Shown: in pieces, positions 8,816-17,534 of the stretch
Layout of the letters: every line of letters starts with the position of its first letter
Numbering within the stretch: position 1 is the first letter of the stretch
Assembly: GCA_017469115.1 (NCBI GenBank)
Contig: JAFUGY010000070.1
Location: 1 to 43,194 of the forward strand
DNA length: 43,194 bases
Direction of reading: 5' to 3'
From: Oscillospiraceae bacterium
Lineage (GTDB): Bacteria > Bacillota > Clostridia > Oscillospirales > Oscillospiraceae
Notes under the pieces: model-generated
The model's database searches: none
The model's input: only the letters and a program-made list of their open reading frames with translations
Told to the model about the DNA's origin: nothing
Made by a program: the position numbers and the translations under genes

Positions 8816-9375
8816 CTTCGGAGACTCAAATCCAACTCAGCCTGAGCCTGCATGGCACCGGCAAGGCAGAAATAGACACCGGCTGCGGATTCCTGAATCA
8901 TATGCTTACGCTTTTTGCCCGCCACGGGTGCTTTGATCTGAGTGTGTATTGCAAGGGTGATACCGAGGTAGACTTTCACCATACCACGGAGGATATCGCC
9001 ATCTGTCTCGGGCAGGCATTCCGGGAAGCGATGGGGGAGAAACGGGGTATCGTCCGTTATGGCAGCATTCTTCTGCCGATGGATGAGGCGCTCGTGCTTT
9101 GTGCTGCGGATCTCTCCGGCAGGGGCGGATTCTACGGTGAACTGGCCATTCCAACAGAAAAAGTCGGCACGTTTGACACGGAATTATGTGAAGAGTTCTT
9201 TATCGCCTTTGCGCGTGAAGCGGGAGTCACCCTGCATCTGCGTCAGATTGCAGGCAAAAATTCCCACCATATCATAGAAGCCTGTTTCAAAGCAGCGGGG
9301 CGCAGCCTGAAAGCGGCGCTGGCAGTGGATCAGGCGAACCCGGATGCCATACCGAGCACAAAGGGAGTTCTGTAA
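8803..9375 (+). CDS. hisB: Imidazoleglycerol-phosphate dehydratase
   Basis: The 190-aa protein is the stand-alone dehydratase, without the phosphatase domain fused in enterobacterial HisB. Metal-binding motifs are GFLNHMLTLFARHG, HHTTEDIAI and NSHHIIEACFKA, the two-manganese site that dehydrates imidazole-glycerol phosphate. The start inside the end of hisC is set by GGAGGAAGAGG. The missing phosphatase is supplied by hisK at the end of the operon. Confidence 0.97.
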   Translation: MERITSETQIQLSLSLHGTGKAEIDTGCGFLNHMLTLFARHGCFDLSVYCKGDTEVDFHHTTEDIAICLGQAFREAMGEKRGIVRYGSILLPMDEALVLCAADLSGRGGFYGELAIPTEKVGTFDTELCEEFFIAFAREAGVTLHLRQIAGKNSHHIIEACFKAAGRSLKAALAVDQANPDAIPSTKGVL

Positions 9376-9989
9376 TGCTTGCAATTGTAGATTATGGGGT
9401 TGGCAATCTTTTCTCTCTGTGTTCTTCCCTGAAAAGTCTGGATAAGGCGGCAATTGTGACATCAGACCCGGAAAAGATCAGGGCTGCTGAGCGTATTATC
9501 CTGCCCGGTGTCGGGGCTTTCGGGGATGCAGCAGAAAAACTGCGGAAATCGGGCCTGGATACCCTTGTACGGGAAGAGGCTGCTTCCGGAAAACCCTTGC
9601 TGGGTATTTGCCTGGGTATGCAGCTCCTGTTTGAAAAAAGTTATGAATTCGGGGAGCATCCCGGCCTCGGGTTGCTTCGCGGAAGCATTATCCCCATGAA
9701 GGGGACGATTCCGGAAGCACTGAAAATCCCCCAGATGGGATGGAATTCTCTGATCATCAAGCGCAGCCACCCTCTCCTGCGGGATGTAAAAGAGGGCGAT
9801 TGCGTGTATTTCGTCCACTCCTACTATGCCGCCGATTGTGAAGACAGTTTGATTGTTTCCTGTGATTACGGGAGAGAACTGACAGCGGCGGTTGCGCAGG
9901 GAAATGTAATGGGATGTCAGTTCCATCCCGAGAAGAGCGGAAAAGTAGGCCTGTCCATTCTGAAGGCGTTCTGTGAGGTGGAAGTATGA
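9375..9989 (+). CDS. hisH: Imidazole glycerol phosphate synthase, glutaminase subunit
   Basis: A 204-aa class I glutamine amidotransferase. The nucleophile Cys is in GICLGMQLLF near residue 80, and the His-Glu pair in CQFHPEKSGKVG near residue 184. It releases ammonia that is channelled to HisF. The hisB stop and hisH start overlap by one base (TAATG), and it overlaps hisA by 4 bp. Confidence 0.96.
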   Translation: MLAIVDYGVGNLFSLCSSLKSLDKAAIVTSDPEKIRAAERIILPGVGAFGDAAEKLRKSGLDTLVREEAASGKPLLGICLGMQLLFEKSYEFGEHPGLGLLRGSIIPMKGTIPEALKIPQMGWNSLIIKRSHPLLRDVKEGDCVYFVHSYYAADCEDSLIVSCDYGRELTAAVAQGNVMGCQFHPEKSGKVGLSILKAFCEVEV

Positions 9990-10705
9990 TCCTCTATCCT
10001 GCTATTGATCTCTACCAGGGGCAGGTTGTCAGGCTGGAAAAAGGCCGGTTTGATCGGGTTACCGTTTATGATCGGGATCCTGTCGCGCGGGCGATTCGCA
10101 TCAAGGAAGAAGAAGCCTCCCATCTGCATGTAGTGGATCTGGAAGGGGCTCGATATGGCAGCACGGCAAACCTGCCCATCATTGAGCAGATTGTAAAACG
10201 GACCGGGATCTTCCTCGAGGTGGGAGGCGGAATCCGTGACATGGAAACGATTCGCCGGTACCTCGCCTCTGGGATATCCCGCGTAATCCTGGGAACAGCT
10301 GCCGTGGAACAGGAAGCGCTTTTGCAGGAAGCTTTGGACCGATACGGAGATGCCATAGCTGTCGGAGTGGATTTGCTTGACGGTTCTGTTGCTGTGCGCG
10401 GATGGGAAAAACAGAGCCAGTGGACGGCAGAAGCTTTTTTTCAGCATCTGACGGAACTCGGAGTCCGAACCGTGATCTGCACCGATATTTCCAGAGACGG
10501 AATGCTCGGCGGCAGCAATCATGCCCTGTATGAGAGTTTGAATCAACGCTTTACGATTGATCTGATAGCGTCCGGCGGAGTATCCGGGCTGGAAGATCTT
10601 CGCACGCTGCGATGCCTCGGAATGGCGGGTGCGATTCTCGGAAAGGCCTATTACAGCGGAAAAGTATCTCTCCCGGAGGCGCTGAAGGAGGCGGAAGCAT
10701 GCTGA
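9986..10705 (+). CDS. hisA: ProFAR isomerase
   Basis: The 239-aa TIM-barrel enzyme performs the Amadori rearrangement of ProFAR to PRFAR. The first catalytic Asp lies in ILYPAIDLYQGQVVRL, the second near residue 130 in VGVDLLDGSVAVRGW, and the phosphate-binding glycines in EVGGGIRD and SGGVSGLEDL. It is homologous to the following hisF, and the two overlap by 7 bp. Confidence 0.95.
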   Translation: MILYPAIDLYQGQVVRLEKGRFDRVTVYDRDPVARAIRIKEEEASHLHVVDLEGARYGSTANLPIIEQIVKRTGIFLEVGGGIRDMETIRRYLASGISRVILGTAAVEQEALLQEALDRYGDAIAVGVDLLDGSVAVRGWEKQSQWTAEAFFQHLTELGVRTVICTDISRDGMLGGSNHALYESLNQRFTIDLIASGGVSGLEDLRTLRCLGMAGAILGKAYYSGKVSLPEALKEAEAC

Positions 10706-11454
10706 AAAAACGAATTATCCCCTGCCTTGACGTGCGAAACGGAAGAGTTGTCAAAGGTGTGAATTTTGAAGGGTTGAATGATGTTTCGGACCCGGTGGAG
10801 CTTGCCTCTTTCTACTCCGATGACGGAGCCGATGAGCTCGTCTTCTATGATATCACGGCAAGTGTTGAAGGACGGCGCCTTTTCACAGATTGTCTTCGCG
10901 CTGTGGCAGAGCATATCTTTATTCCGCTTACAGTCGGGGGAGGGATCAATACCATTGAGGATTTTGACCGTGTTTTGAAATGCGGTGCCGATAAAGTCAG
11001 TGTGAATTCAGGTGCGATTCGGAATCCTGCCCTGATTGAGGAAGCTGCAAAGAAGTACGGCAGCCAGTGTGTAGTGCTCTCAGCGGATGTCAAACGGGTG
11101 GATGGCGGCTTTCGTGTTTTTTCCCACGGAGGGCGGGTTGATACCGGCCTGGATGCGATCGAATGGATCCGCCGGGGAATCAATCTCGGAGCCGGGGAAG
11201 TTGTGCTGAATTCAATTGATACCGACGGGGTGAAAAAAGGCTTTGATCTGGAAATGCTGCAGGCGATCCGGGTTGAGGTTCCGGTTGTAGCGTCCGGCGG
11301 AGCGGGCGGAATCTCCAGTTTCGTGGAACTGTTCCGGGAGGTTCCGAGCGTTGATGCAGGGCTCGCGGCATCTATTTTTCATTTCGGAGAAGTTCGGATC
11401 CCGGCTTTGAAGCAAACCCTTGCAGAAAACGGAATCCCGGTGAGGAGAGTGTGA
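10699..11454 (+). CDS. hisF: Imidazole glycerol phosphate synthase, cyclase subunit
   Basis: A 251-aa TIM barrel that uses ammonia from HisH to turn PRFAR into imidazole-glycerol phosphate and AICAR. It begins LKKRIIPCLDVRNGRVVKGV with the catalytic Asp11, has TVGGGI for phosphate binding, LSADVKRV for the second Asp strand, and SGGAGG near the end. The start at 10699 follows AAGGAGGCGG and fits the family N-terminus; longer upstream frames are inside hisA. Confidence 0.96.
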   Translation: MLKKRIIPCLDVRNGRVVKGVNFEGLNDVSDPVELASFYSDDGADELVFYDITASVEGRRLFTDCLRAVAEHIFIPLTVGGGINTIEDFDRVLKCGADKVSVNSGAIRNPALIEEAAKKYGSQCVVLSADVKRVDGGFRVFSHGGRVDTGLDAIEWIRRGINLGAGEVVLNSIDTDGVKKGFDLEMLQAIRVEVPVVASGGAGGISSFVELFREVPSVDAGLAASIFHFGEVRIPALKQTLAENGIPVRRV

Positions 11455-12113
11455 TGGAAATGATTCAGATTGAGGAACTGAAATTTGATAAAGACGGATT
11501 GATACCCGCCATTGTAACCGATGCAGACAGCGGAAAGGTTTTGACCCTCGCTTATATGAACCGGGAAAGCCTTGCAATTTCACTGGAAAAGAAGCTGACC
11601 TGTTTCTGGAGCAGATCCCGGCAGGAACTGTGGCTGAAGGGAGAGACAAGCGGAAACTACCAGCATATTGTCTCCATTACGGCAGACTGTGATGCGGATG
11701 CCCTTCTCGTGAAAGTGCATAAGGACGGGCCTGCCTGTCATCTCGGCACGGACTCCTGTTTTTCCCGCCCGCTTTTACCGGATGAGGAGCAGAGGGAAGA
11801 CTCTTTTACCCTCAATACGCTCTATGAGCTTCTTCTTTCCCGGAAGCAGGAGCTTCCGGAAGGGTCTTACACCAGTTATCTTTTCCGGAAAGGGCTTGAT
11901 AAAATCCTCAAGAAGGTCGGAGAGGAGTGCACAGAGGTCATCATTGCCGGAAAGGGAGGAGATCGTGCGGAGACGGTCTATGAGACAGCGGATCTTGCCT
12001 ATCATGTATTGGTGATGATGGCAGAACTCGGCATTTCTCCGGAGGAAATTCGTAAAGAACTTGCCTCCCGCCATATAATTGATCACAAGGTGAAGCAGGA
12101 GAAGATGGTTTGA
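11454..12113 (+). CDS. hisIE: Bifunctional PRA-CH cyclohydrolase / PRA-PH pyrophosphatase
   Basis: This 219-aa fusion does pathway steps 2 and 3. The N-terminal HisI part (about 1-110) has FWSRSRQELWLKGETSGN and the metal/zinc motif CDADALLVKV followed by GPACHLGTDSCF. The C-terminal HisE part (about 118-219) has EECTEVIIAGKG and a nucleotide pyrophosphatase helical pattern with ETADLAYHVLVMM. The ATG overlaps the hisF stop by one base (TGATG), and its own stop overlaps the next ATG in the same way. Confidence 0.95.
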   Translation: MEMIQIEELKFDKDGLIPAIVTDADSGKVLTLAYMNRESLAISLEKKLTCFWSRSRQELWLKGETSGNYQHIVSITADCDADALLVKVHKDGPACHLGTDSCFSRPLLPDEEQREDSFTLNTLYELLLSRKQELPEGSYTSYLFRKGLDKILKKVGEECTEVIIAGKGGDRAETVYETADLAYHVLVMMAELGISPEEIRKELASRHIIDHKVKQEKMV

Positions 12114-12874
12114 TGGAGTCCAATTACCATACTCATACGACATTTTGTGATGGGGCAGACAGCCCCGAAGAATTGGTTGCCGAGGCCATCCGCCTCGGTT
12201 GCCCGGAGATCGGATTCTCCGGGCATTCCTATCTGAAGGAAGACGGCCCCTACTGCATGAGTGAACAGGGAACGTTTGAATATTGCAGGGAAATCCGTGC
12301 CCTTCAGGAGAAATACCGAAATCGGATTACAATCCGGCTTGGGATTGAACAGGATATTTTTTCCAGGATTGATCTCTCCCTTTTCGATTATGTGATCGGA
12401 GCAGTTCACTATGTGGAGAAAGAGGGGAAAAAGTACGCTGTGGATGAAAGCCGGGAGGGCTTTTGTACACTTCTGTACGAAATCTATGGCGGGGATGCAT
12501 ATGCCCTGGCGGAAGACTATTATGCTCTTGTAGCCAAAGTGTATGAGAAAACCCACTGTGATATTATTGCTCATTTCGATTTGATTACGAAGTACAATGA
12601 GGAAGGGCATTATTTTGATGTCAGCCATCCCCGTTATCGGGCAGCGGCGGATGCCGCTTTGGAGGAACTGCTGAAAACACCCTGTCTGTTGGAGGTCAAC
12701 ACCGGGGCAATGGCACGGGGATATCGCACACAGCCGTATCCGGAAAAGCGGATTCTGGAACGGTGGCTTTCAGCAGGAAAGGAATTGATTTTCTCCTCGG
12801 ATTGCCATGATAAAAGAGCCTTGCTTTACGGCTTTGATGCGCTCGCCTCTTTGCCTCATCGAAGCAGGCTGTAA
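12113..12874 (+). CDS. hisK: PHP-type histidinol-phosphatase
   Basis: A 253-aa PHP-domain phosphoesterase. YHTHTTFCDGADSPEELV gives the first HxH metal ligands, GFSGHSYL, VIGAVHYVE and AHFDLITKY supply further His/Asp ligands, and FSSDCHDK the last pair. Enzymes of this HisJ/HisK type dephosphorylate histidinol phosphate in Firmicutes, and its place directly after hisIE supports that role. With it the operon encodes every step from PRPP to histidine. Confidence 0.9.
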   Translation: MESNYHTHTTFCDGADSPEELVAEAIRLGCPEIGFSGHSYLKEDGPYCMSEQGTFEYCREIRALQEKYRNRITIRLGIEQDIFSRIDLSLFDYVIGAVHYVEKEGKKYAVDESREGFCTLLYEIYGGDAYALAEDYYALVAKVYEKTHCDIIAHFDLITKYNEEGHYFDVSHPRYRAAADAALEELLKTPCLLEVNTGAMARGYRTQPYPEKRILERWLSAGKELIFSSDCHDKRALLYGFDALASLPHRSRL

Positions 12875-12882
12875 CAGGAGAA

Positions 12883-13617
12883 ATGATGGAAGAATTTGTA
12901 CTCATTCCAAAAAAATACCGCTGCCTGAGCGGAAGCGGATTAAAAGTTCTTGCCGTGGTGACGATGCTGATCGATCATATCGGAGCGACATTTCCGCGCA
13001 GCACGGCATCGATTGTCTGGCATATCGGGAAAAACAGGCTGATGCTCTATACAGTGATGCGCCTGATCGGCAGAATCTCTTTCCCGATCTATGCCTTCCT
13101 GCTGGTGGAAGGATTCCTACATACCAGCAACCGGGAGCGGTACGGAATCCGGTTGGCGCTTTTTGCCGTTCTTTCCGAGTTGCCGTGGAATCTGTTGCAT
13201 GCCGCAAAGTGGCAATATGAAACGCAGAATGTGTTTTTTACCCTTCTGCTGGGGTACCTTGGGCTGTGCCTCGTGGAAAAGATCAGAGAGGAAGGAGGAA
13301 AAGACCCGAAATCGATTCTTTTCCTTCTGGCGACGTTTGTGCTTGCCTCTGTGCTGAAAGCGGATTACGGCAGCAGCGGATACGGCTTTATTCTGATGCT
13401 CTATCTGCTTCGGGAACAGCCGCTCTTTCAGGCCGTGGTTGGGGCCTGTTTTCTCAACAGCCGCTGGCAGGCCGGGTTGGCTTTTCTCCCGATCGGGCTT
13501 TATAACGGAAAGAGAGGATTTCTGAAAGGAAAAACAGCTTCCATCCTTTTCTATCTGATCTATCCGGTGCATATGCTGATTTTCTACTGGATTAAGAAAA
13601 ACACCATTGGGTATTGA
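12883..13617 (+). CDS. TraX-family membrane protein
   Basis: A 244-aa integral membrane protein matching the TraX family: LKVLAVVTMLIDHIGATF near the N-terminus, then GRISFPIYAFLLVEGFLHT and a run of hydrophobic segments. F-plasmid TraX acetylates pilin, but chromosomal Firmicute relatives are uncharacterised and may be acyltransferases acting on envelope material. It begins 8 bp after hisK with an AACAGGAG site, so it is carried on the his transcript despite no known link to histidine. Confidence 0.85.
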   Translation: MMEEFVLIPKKYRCLSGSGLKVLAVVTMLIDHIGATFPRSTASIVWHIGKNRLMLYTVMRLIGRISFPIYAFLLVEGFLHTSNRERYGIRLALFAVLSELPWNLLHAAKWQYETQNVFFTLLLGYLGLCLVEKIREEGGKDPKSILFLLATFVLASVLKADYGSSGYGFILMLYLLREQPLFQAVVGACFLNSRWQAGLAFLPIGLYNGKRGFLKGKTASILFYLIYPVHMLIFYWIKKNTIGY

Positions 13618-13628
13618 GCGTAACAAAA

Positions 13629-13660
13629 ACGGGAGGCCGGATTGATCCGGTCTCCCGTGA
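13629..13660. terminator. Bidirectional terminator closing the his-traX operon and the GT2 gene
   Basis: A 12-bp stem (13629-13640 with 13647-13658, one G-T pair) with a 6-nt loop lies between the convergent stops. An A run precedes it on the plus strand, giving a U tail for the minus-strand transcript. Confidence 0.8.
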
Positions 13661-13661
13661 T

Positions 13662-14672
13662 TCAGTTAAAGCGAACAATTCGATGGGCAATGCGGTAAAA
13701 AGTCCGGACGTAGGCTCTGCCGTGCTTTCCGGGAATGCAAACCAGCCGAAGAGGAGACTTCCAACGGAAATAGTCAGCCCATTTTCTGTCGTAGGCGCGA
13801 CAGGTTTCCCACATCTTCTCAATGTCCTGATCTGCCTGTTCTGTTCGGTTCAGGCGGGTGAAAAGAATCGAGATTCCGAACATGATGAACATCTCATGCC
13901 GGAGATAGGCGCGTTTCCGCTTTTCCGGAATATCATCCAGATGGAACGCCGTAAAGCAGAGCTCCGTTGCCTTAATCTGATGCGGATAGCGGCGCTTCAT
14001 GACGTCTTCCTGGACCGACTGCCCTTCGCGCCCGATTGCATACAGGTAGAGGTCACAGTTTTTGTAATACAACCGGTGGACGTTTTTGAGGTTGCCGTAG
14101 ATCATATAATTGTCTTCATAGAAGGTATGCTTCGGCATTACAAGGCCGGTGGAGCGCAGTACCTCCGTACGGAAGGTGCAGGTGTGGATCATAAGAATCT
14201 GATCCGGGCGGAAAGGGCGGGTTTCCTCCCAGGTGAAGATGCGGCCGTCCGGGAGCGCATTGGAAAAACGGATGGAACGGTCTCCTTTTCCGTCAGCATG
14301 GACGTAATGATAATTGGTCAGAAACAGGTCTACTCCGCCGGCTTTGTCACATGCCTCCAGCTCATCCAGAAAGGGGATCAGATCGCGGCTCAACGTATCA
14401 TCACTGTCAACGGTTTTGAAATATTTTCCCGTGGCATGGCGGAGCCCCTGATTGATTCCTTCGCCGTGGCCTCCGTTTTCCTGGTGAATGACACGCACAA
14501 TAGAAGGATACTTTTCCGCATAGGAATCTGCAATGGCGCCGGTTGCGTCTTTGGAACCGTCGTCAATGATGATTATTTCAAGGCGGTCTCCGCCGGGGAG
14601 GATGCTTTCCACACAGGCGGCAAGATAATCCTGCGAATTATAAGCGGGAATGGTTACAGTGAGAAGTTTCAT
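13662..14672 (-). CDS. Family 2 glycosyltransferase
   Basis: This 336-aa enzyme opens KLLTVTIPAYNSQDYLAACV and has IIIIDDGSKDATG and the metal/nucleotide-sugar site TVDSDD near residue 91, all hallmarks of GT-A fold GT2 transferases. It uses a UDP- or GDP-sugar to extend a cell-surface glycan. The start overlaps the stop of the UDP-galactopyranose mutase gene by 4 bp, so a role in building a galactofuranose-containing polymer is likely, though the sugar transferred cannot be read from sequence. Confidence 0.85.
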   Translation of the reverse strand: MKLLTVTIPAYNSQDYLAACVESILPGGDRLEIIIIDDGSKDATGAIADSYAEKYPSIVRVIHQENGGHGEGINQGLRHATGKYFKTVDSDDTLSRDLIPFLDELEACDKAGGVDLFLTNYHYVHADGKGDRSIRFSNALPDGRIFTWEETRPFRPDQILMIHTCTFRTEVLRSTGLVMPKHTFYEDNYMIYGNLKNVHRLYYKNCDLYLYAIGREGQSVQEDVMKRRYPHQIKATELCFTAFHLDDIPEKRKRAYLRHEMFIMFGISILFTRLNRTEQADQDIEKMWETCRAYDRKWADYFRWKSPLRLVCIPGKHGRAYVRTFYRIAHRIVRFN

Positions 14673-15787
14673 GGGTTGCTCCTTTTTCCTTGCAGGAGGG
14701 ATTCCGCGAGGGACAGCGCGCGTGCAATGACTACATCCATATCATAATAACGGTATTCCCCGAGTCGCCCGCAGAAGAAGACATTCTTTTCCTCTTCGGC
14801 GAGAGCACGGTACTGTTCGTAGAGCGCATTGTTGGCGTCATCATTAACAGGATAATACGGTTCTTCACCCGGCTGCCATTCTGCGCTGTATTCCCGGGAG
14901 ATCACTGTTTTAGGCTGCGTACCGAATACAAAATGTTTGTGTTCGATAATGCGTGTGTACGGCGTTTCACGATCAGTGTAGTTGATGACGGCATTGCCCT
15001 GATAGTTCGGCAGATCAAGAACTTCTGTTTCAAACCGGACGCTGCGATACTGCAGCGGACCGAGGGGATAGCCGAAATAGCGATCAATAGCACCGGTATA
15101 GATTACGGTATCGGCGAGGCTGTCCCAATAAGGCTTGTTGTCCAGATAATCCGTATTCAGGCGGATCTCGGCTCCGGAGAACAATTTCTCAGCAAGAGCG
15201 GTGTAACCCTCCATGGGAATACCCTGAAACCGCGCGTTGAAATAGTTGTTGTCAAATGTAAAGCGAACGGGAAGACGGCGGATAATAAAGGCGGGCAGTT
15301 CCGTGCAGGATCGCCCCCACTGCTTTTCGGTATATCCTTTGATAAGCTTTTCATAAATATCCTGGCCGACGAGAGAGATGGCCTGTTCCTCCAGATTGCG
15401 GGGCTGCGAAATGCCTGCCTTTTCCCGTTGACGCCTGATTTCCTCTTCCGCTTCCTGGGGTGTTGTGACGCCCCACATCCTGTTGAAGGTATACATGTTG
15501 AAAGGCAGGGAATACAGTTCTCCGTGATAATTGGCAACGGGGGAATTGGTATACCGGTTGAACTCGCCGAAGCGGTTGATGTACGACCACACAGCAGGAT
15601 CATTGGTATGAAAAATGTGAGCGCCGTATTGATGAACCTGAATGCCTTCGATTTCTTTGGTGTATGTGTTTCCGCCGATGTGATTTCTCTTTTCAAGAAC
15701 CAGGACACGTTTGCCGGCTGCACTGGCCCGTTCACAAAATACGGCGCCGAAGAGCCCGGCGCCTACAATTAAATAATCATAATGCAT
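14669..15787 (-). CDS. glf: UDP-galactopyranose mutase
   Basis: A 372-aa FAD enzyme converting UDP-galactopyranose to UDP-galactofuranose for surface glycans. The Rossmann start YLIVGAGLFGAVFCERA and the segment EKRNHIGGNTYT are typical, as are QYGAHIFHT, the C-terminal GRLGEYRYYDMDVVIA which contacts flavin, and a PYYPVND region. It is first of two leftward genes; the GT2 gene follows in ATGA overlap. Confidence 0.95.
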   Translation of the reverse strand: MHYDYLIVGAGLFGAVFCERASAAGKRVLVLEKRNHIGGNTYTKEIEGIQVHQYGAHIFHTNDPAVWSYINRFGEFNRYTNSPVANYHGELYSLPFNMYTFNRMWGVTTPQEAEEEIRRQREKAGISQPRNLEEQAISLVGQDIYEKLIKGYTEKQWGRSCTELPAFIIRRLPVRFTFDNNYFNARFQGIPMEGYTALAEKLFSGAEIRLNTDYLDNKPYWDSLADTVIYTGAIDRYFGYPLGPLQYRSVRFETEVLDLPNYQGNAVINYTDRETPYTRIIEHKHFVFGTQPKTVISREYSAEWQPGEEPYYPVNDDANNALYEQYRALAEEEKNVFFCGRLGEYRYYDMDVVIARALSLAESLLQGKRSNP

Positions 15788-15820
15788 GTTTTTGCTCTTT
15801 TCTTTACAGTTTCTTAATCT

Positions 15821-15848
15821 ATTATAAAGGGAGAAGCAGGAAAGTCAA
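15821..15848 (-). promoter_or_regulatory. Promoter of the glf-GT2 pair
   Basis: On the minus strand TTGACT (15843-15848), a 16-bp spacer and TATAAT (15821-15826) form a good housekeeping promoter about 34 nt upstream of glf. Confidence 0.7.
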
Positions 15849-15901
15849 GCAGAAGTTCCGGCAGAAAAAAGAAGAAAATCATCTGAGATTGGATTTTCAT
15901 C

Positions 15902-15930
15902 TTGCAATGCAGGTGGAGTTAGGATAGAAT
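15902..15930 (+). promoter_or_regulatory. Promoter of the DUF1858 gene
   Basis: TTGCAA (15902-15907), 17 bp and TAGAAT (15925-15930) precede a small CCGGG/CCCGG hairpin at 15941-15955 and the gene start at 15975. Confidence 0.6.
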
Positions 15931-15974
15931 AAAAAAAGAACCGGGTGTTTCCCGGCCAAAGAAAGGATACCGTT

Positions 15975-16190
15975 ATGGACGAAGTATATGTAACAAGAGA
16001 AACCTTGGTGGGCGAGATCGTCAACACCTATCCGGAAGCAATCGATGTGCTTTTCGCAATCGGTATGCATTGTCTCGGCTGCCCGGCTTCCCAGGGCGAG
16101 AGCCTGGAAGATGCCTGTGCAGTGCACGGTTTTGAGCCATCCGCGGTGGTGGAAGCCATCAACCGGAAAATTGCGGAAGCCCGCAGTTGA
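15975..16190 (+). CDS. DUF1858 domain protein
   Basis: The 71-aa protein is a single DUF1858 module: an N-terminal TRETLVGEIVNTYPEAIDVL segment and a Cys pair in GMHCLGCPASQGESLEDAC. Such domains, also found in ScdA/hybrid-cluster contexts, are thought to act as small redox or iron-sulfur-linked proteins; biochemical function is not settled. The ATG at 15975 has AAAGGAT about 9 nt upstream; a GTG 30 nt earlier falls within a hairpin and lacks a ribosome site. It is monocistronic. Confidence 0.85.
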   Translation: MDEVYVTRETLVGEIVNTYPEAIDVLFAIGMHCLGCPASQGESLEDACAVHGFEPSAVVEAINRKIAEARS

Positions 16191-16205
16191 TCAGATCGAA
16201 AAACA

Positions 16206-16243
16206 GCAAAAAACCGGCCGTTATGATTCGGCCGATTTTTTCT
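16206..16243. terminator. Bidirectional terminator between DUF1858 and gtrA-like genes
   Basis: CGGCCG at 16215-16220 pairs with 16229-16234, and the flanking A run and T run extend the stem on either strand. The stop codon of the leftward GtrA-family gene lies in its loop. Confidence 0.8.
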
Positions 16244-16661
16244 GCTCTTTTTGAGCAAGGTCATTGGTGTCAATAGTGCCGCGGAAGACGACGAAAGTGT
16301 CATACAGATACTCCGTGACGAAATTCAGAACCATGTTGAGAATGGTGACTACATATTCATTCCAGAGCAACTTCTCTGCGAGGAAGTTTCCCAGAATAGT
16401 GGATACCGGTGTGAACACGGCATAATAGAGGGCCACCTTCAGCATGGCTAATGGGACATTGTTGGCGGAGCGGAAAGTGAACTTCCGGTTCAGTGTAAAA
16501 TTCCAAAGAACGGAGAGCACCAGCGCAATCAGATAACAGGGCCAGTAACTCCAGGAAGTCAGCTCATTGAGAAGGGCGAAAGACACCATCTCGATGATGC
16601 CGGCACTGGCTGAAAAGAGCGTGAATTTGACCGCGCGCCAGACTTCTTTTTTATCTTTCAT
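16221..16661 (-). CDS. GtrA-family membrane protein
   Basis: The 146-aa protein has four hydrophobic segments. VKFTLFSASAGIIEMVSFALL, FTLNRKFTFRS and TILNMVLNFVTEYLYDTFVVFR are the usual GtrA signatures. Members are thought to move or position polyprenyl-linked sugars in the membrane for surface glycan modification. The ATG at 16661 is preferred to a TTG two codons upstream. It is last in a leftward operon, 9 bp after the DegV gene. Confidence 0.85.
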   Translation of the reverse strand: MKDKKEVWRAVKFTLFSASAGIIEMVSFALLNELTSWSYWPCYLIALVLSVLWNFTLNRKFTFRSANNVPLAMLKVALYYAVFTPVSTILGNFLAEKLLWNEYVVTILNMVLNFVTEYLYDTFVVFRGTIDTNDLAQKEQKKSAES

Positions 16662-16670
16662 TGTCAAAAC

Positions 16671-17519
16671 CTATTCTTCAATAAAGAGAACACCCAGCGT
16701 CTTCGGCCCGCAGTGGGAGGAAACCGTGCACCCGGCAACCGTGTGGTGGACTTCTTTACAGCCGGTGAGCTGTTTGATGAGCGCTGTCAGCTCTTCCAGC
16801 ACGGCAGGCTCCACTTCACCGGATTCCGTGAGGAAGACATGACCCGGGCGAACTTTCTTTCCGGAAAGGCGTTCGGTAATGTATTGCTTGTAGACTCGAG
16901 CCATGTTGCCGCGATATTTTTTATAGACTTCCAGTTTACCGTTTCGCATCTCCAGCCCCGGTTTGATTTTCAGCAGATTGGCGCCGAAGGCGGTGACGCC
17001 GGTGCAGCGTCCGCCTTTCCACATGAATTCGAGGGTGTCGAGCACAAAACTGGTGGAAACCTTGCTTCTGAGATCACTGAGATGTACCGCAAGATCAAAA
17101 GCGCTCATGCCGCGGTCACGGCATTCGGCAGCCTCGATTGCAAGAAGCCCGATGCCGGTGGAGAGCATGGTGCTGTCAATTACATAGACACCGCTCAATT
17201 CCGAAGCTGCGAGACGCGCAGCATTGTAGGTGTTGGAGAGTTCTGCGCTGATGTCGAGATGAACGAGTTCATATCCCTGCTCGACAAAGGGGCGGAAGAA
17301 ATCAAGAAAATCCTGAACGCTGGGAGCGGAAGTTTTTGGCAGGGTTCCGTCTGCACGGTATCGAACATACATGTCTGCAGGCGTGAAAGATTCCCCGTCC
17401 AGAAAAGTGGAATCTCCGAGAGTGATCGTGAGGGGGATTACATGAATCTGATAGCGGGAACACAGTTCCGGCGATAGATCGCAGGTGCTGTCTGCAGTGA
17501 TGATGACGGGCTTGCTCAT
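16671..17519 (-). CDS. DegV family protein (fatty-acid binding)
   Basis: This 282-aa cytosolic protein starts SKPVIITADSTCDLSPELC, the DegV signature, and holds TSAPSVQDFLDFF and SHCGPKTLGVLF near the C-terminus. Family members bind a fatty-acid molecule between two domains; some (FakB) present it to fatty-acid kinase FakA. No fakA gene is visible here, so the acceptor is unknown. It lies 15 bp after the pyrophosphatase gene and ends with UAG, showing that UAG is a working stop in this genome. Confidence 0.9.
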   Translation of the reverse strand: MSKPVIITADSTCDLSPELCSRYQIHVIPLTITLGDSTFLDGESFTPADMYVRYRADGTLPKTSAPSVQDFLDFFRPFVEQGYELVHLDISAELSNTYNAARLAASELSGVYVIDSTMLSTGIGLLAIEAAECRDRGMSAFDLAVHLSDLRSKVSTSFVLDTLEFMWKGGRCTGVTAFGANLLKIKPGLEMRNGKLEVYKKYRGNMARVYKQYITERLSGKKVRPGHVFLTESGEVEPAVLEELTALIKQLTGCKEVHHTVAGCTVSSHCGPKTLGVLFIEE

Positions 17520-17534
17520 GATCGATTGTCCTCC

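Noticed and set aside
13614-15772. Long rightward open frames opposite the GT2 and glf genes
   Set aside because: They are antisense shadows of two well-recognised enzymes.
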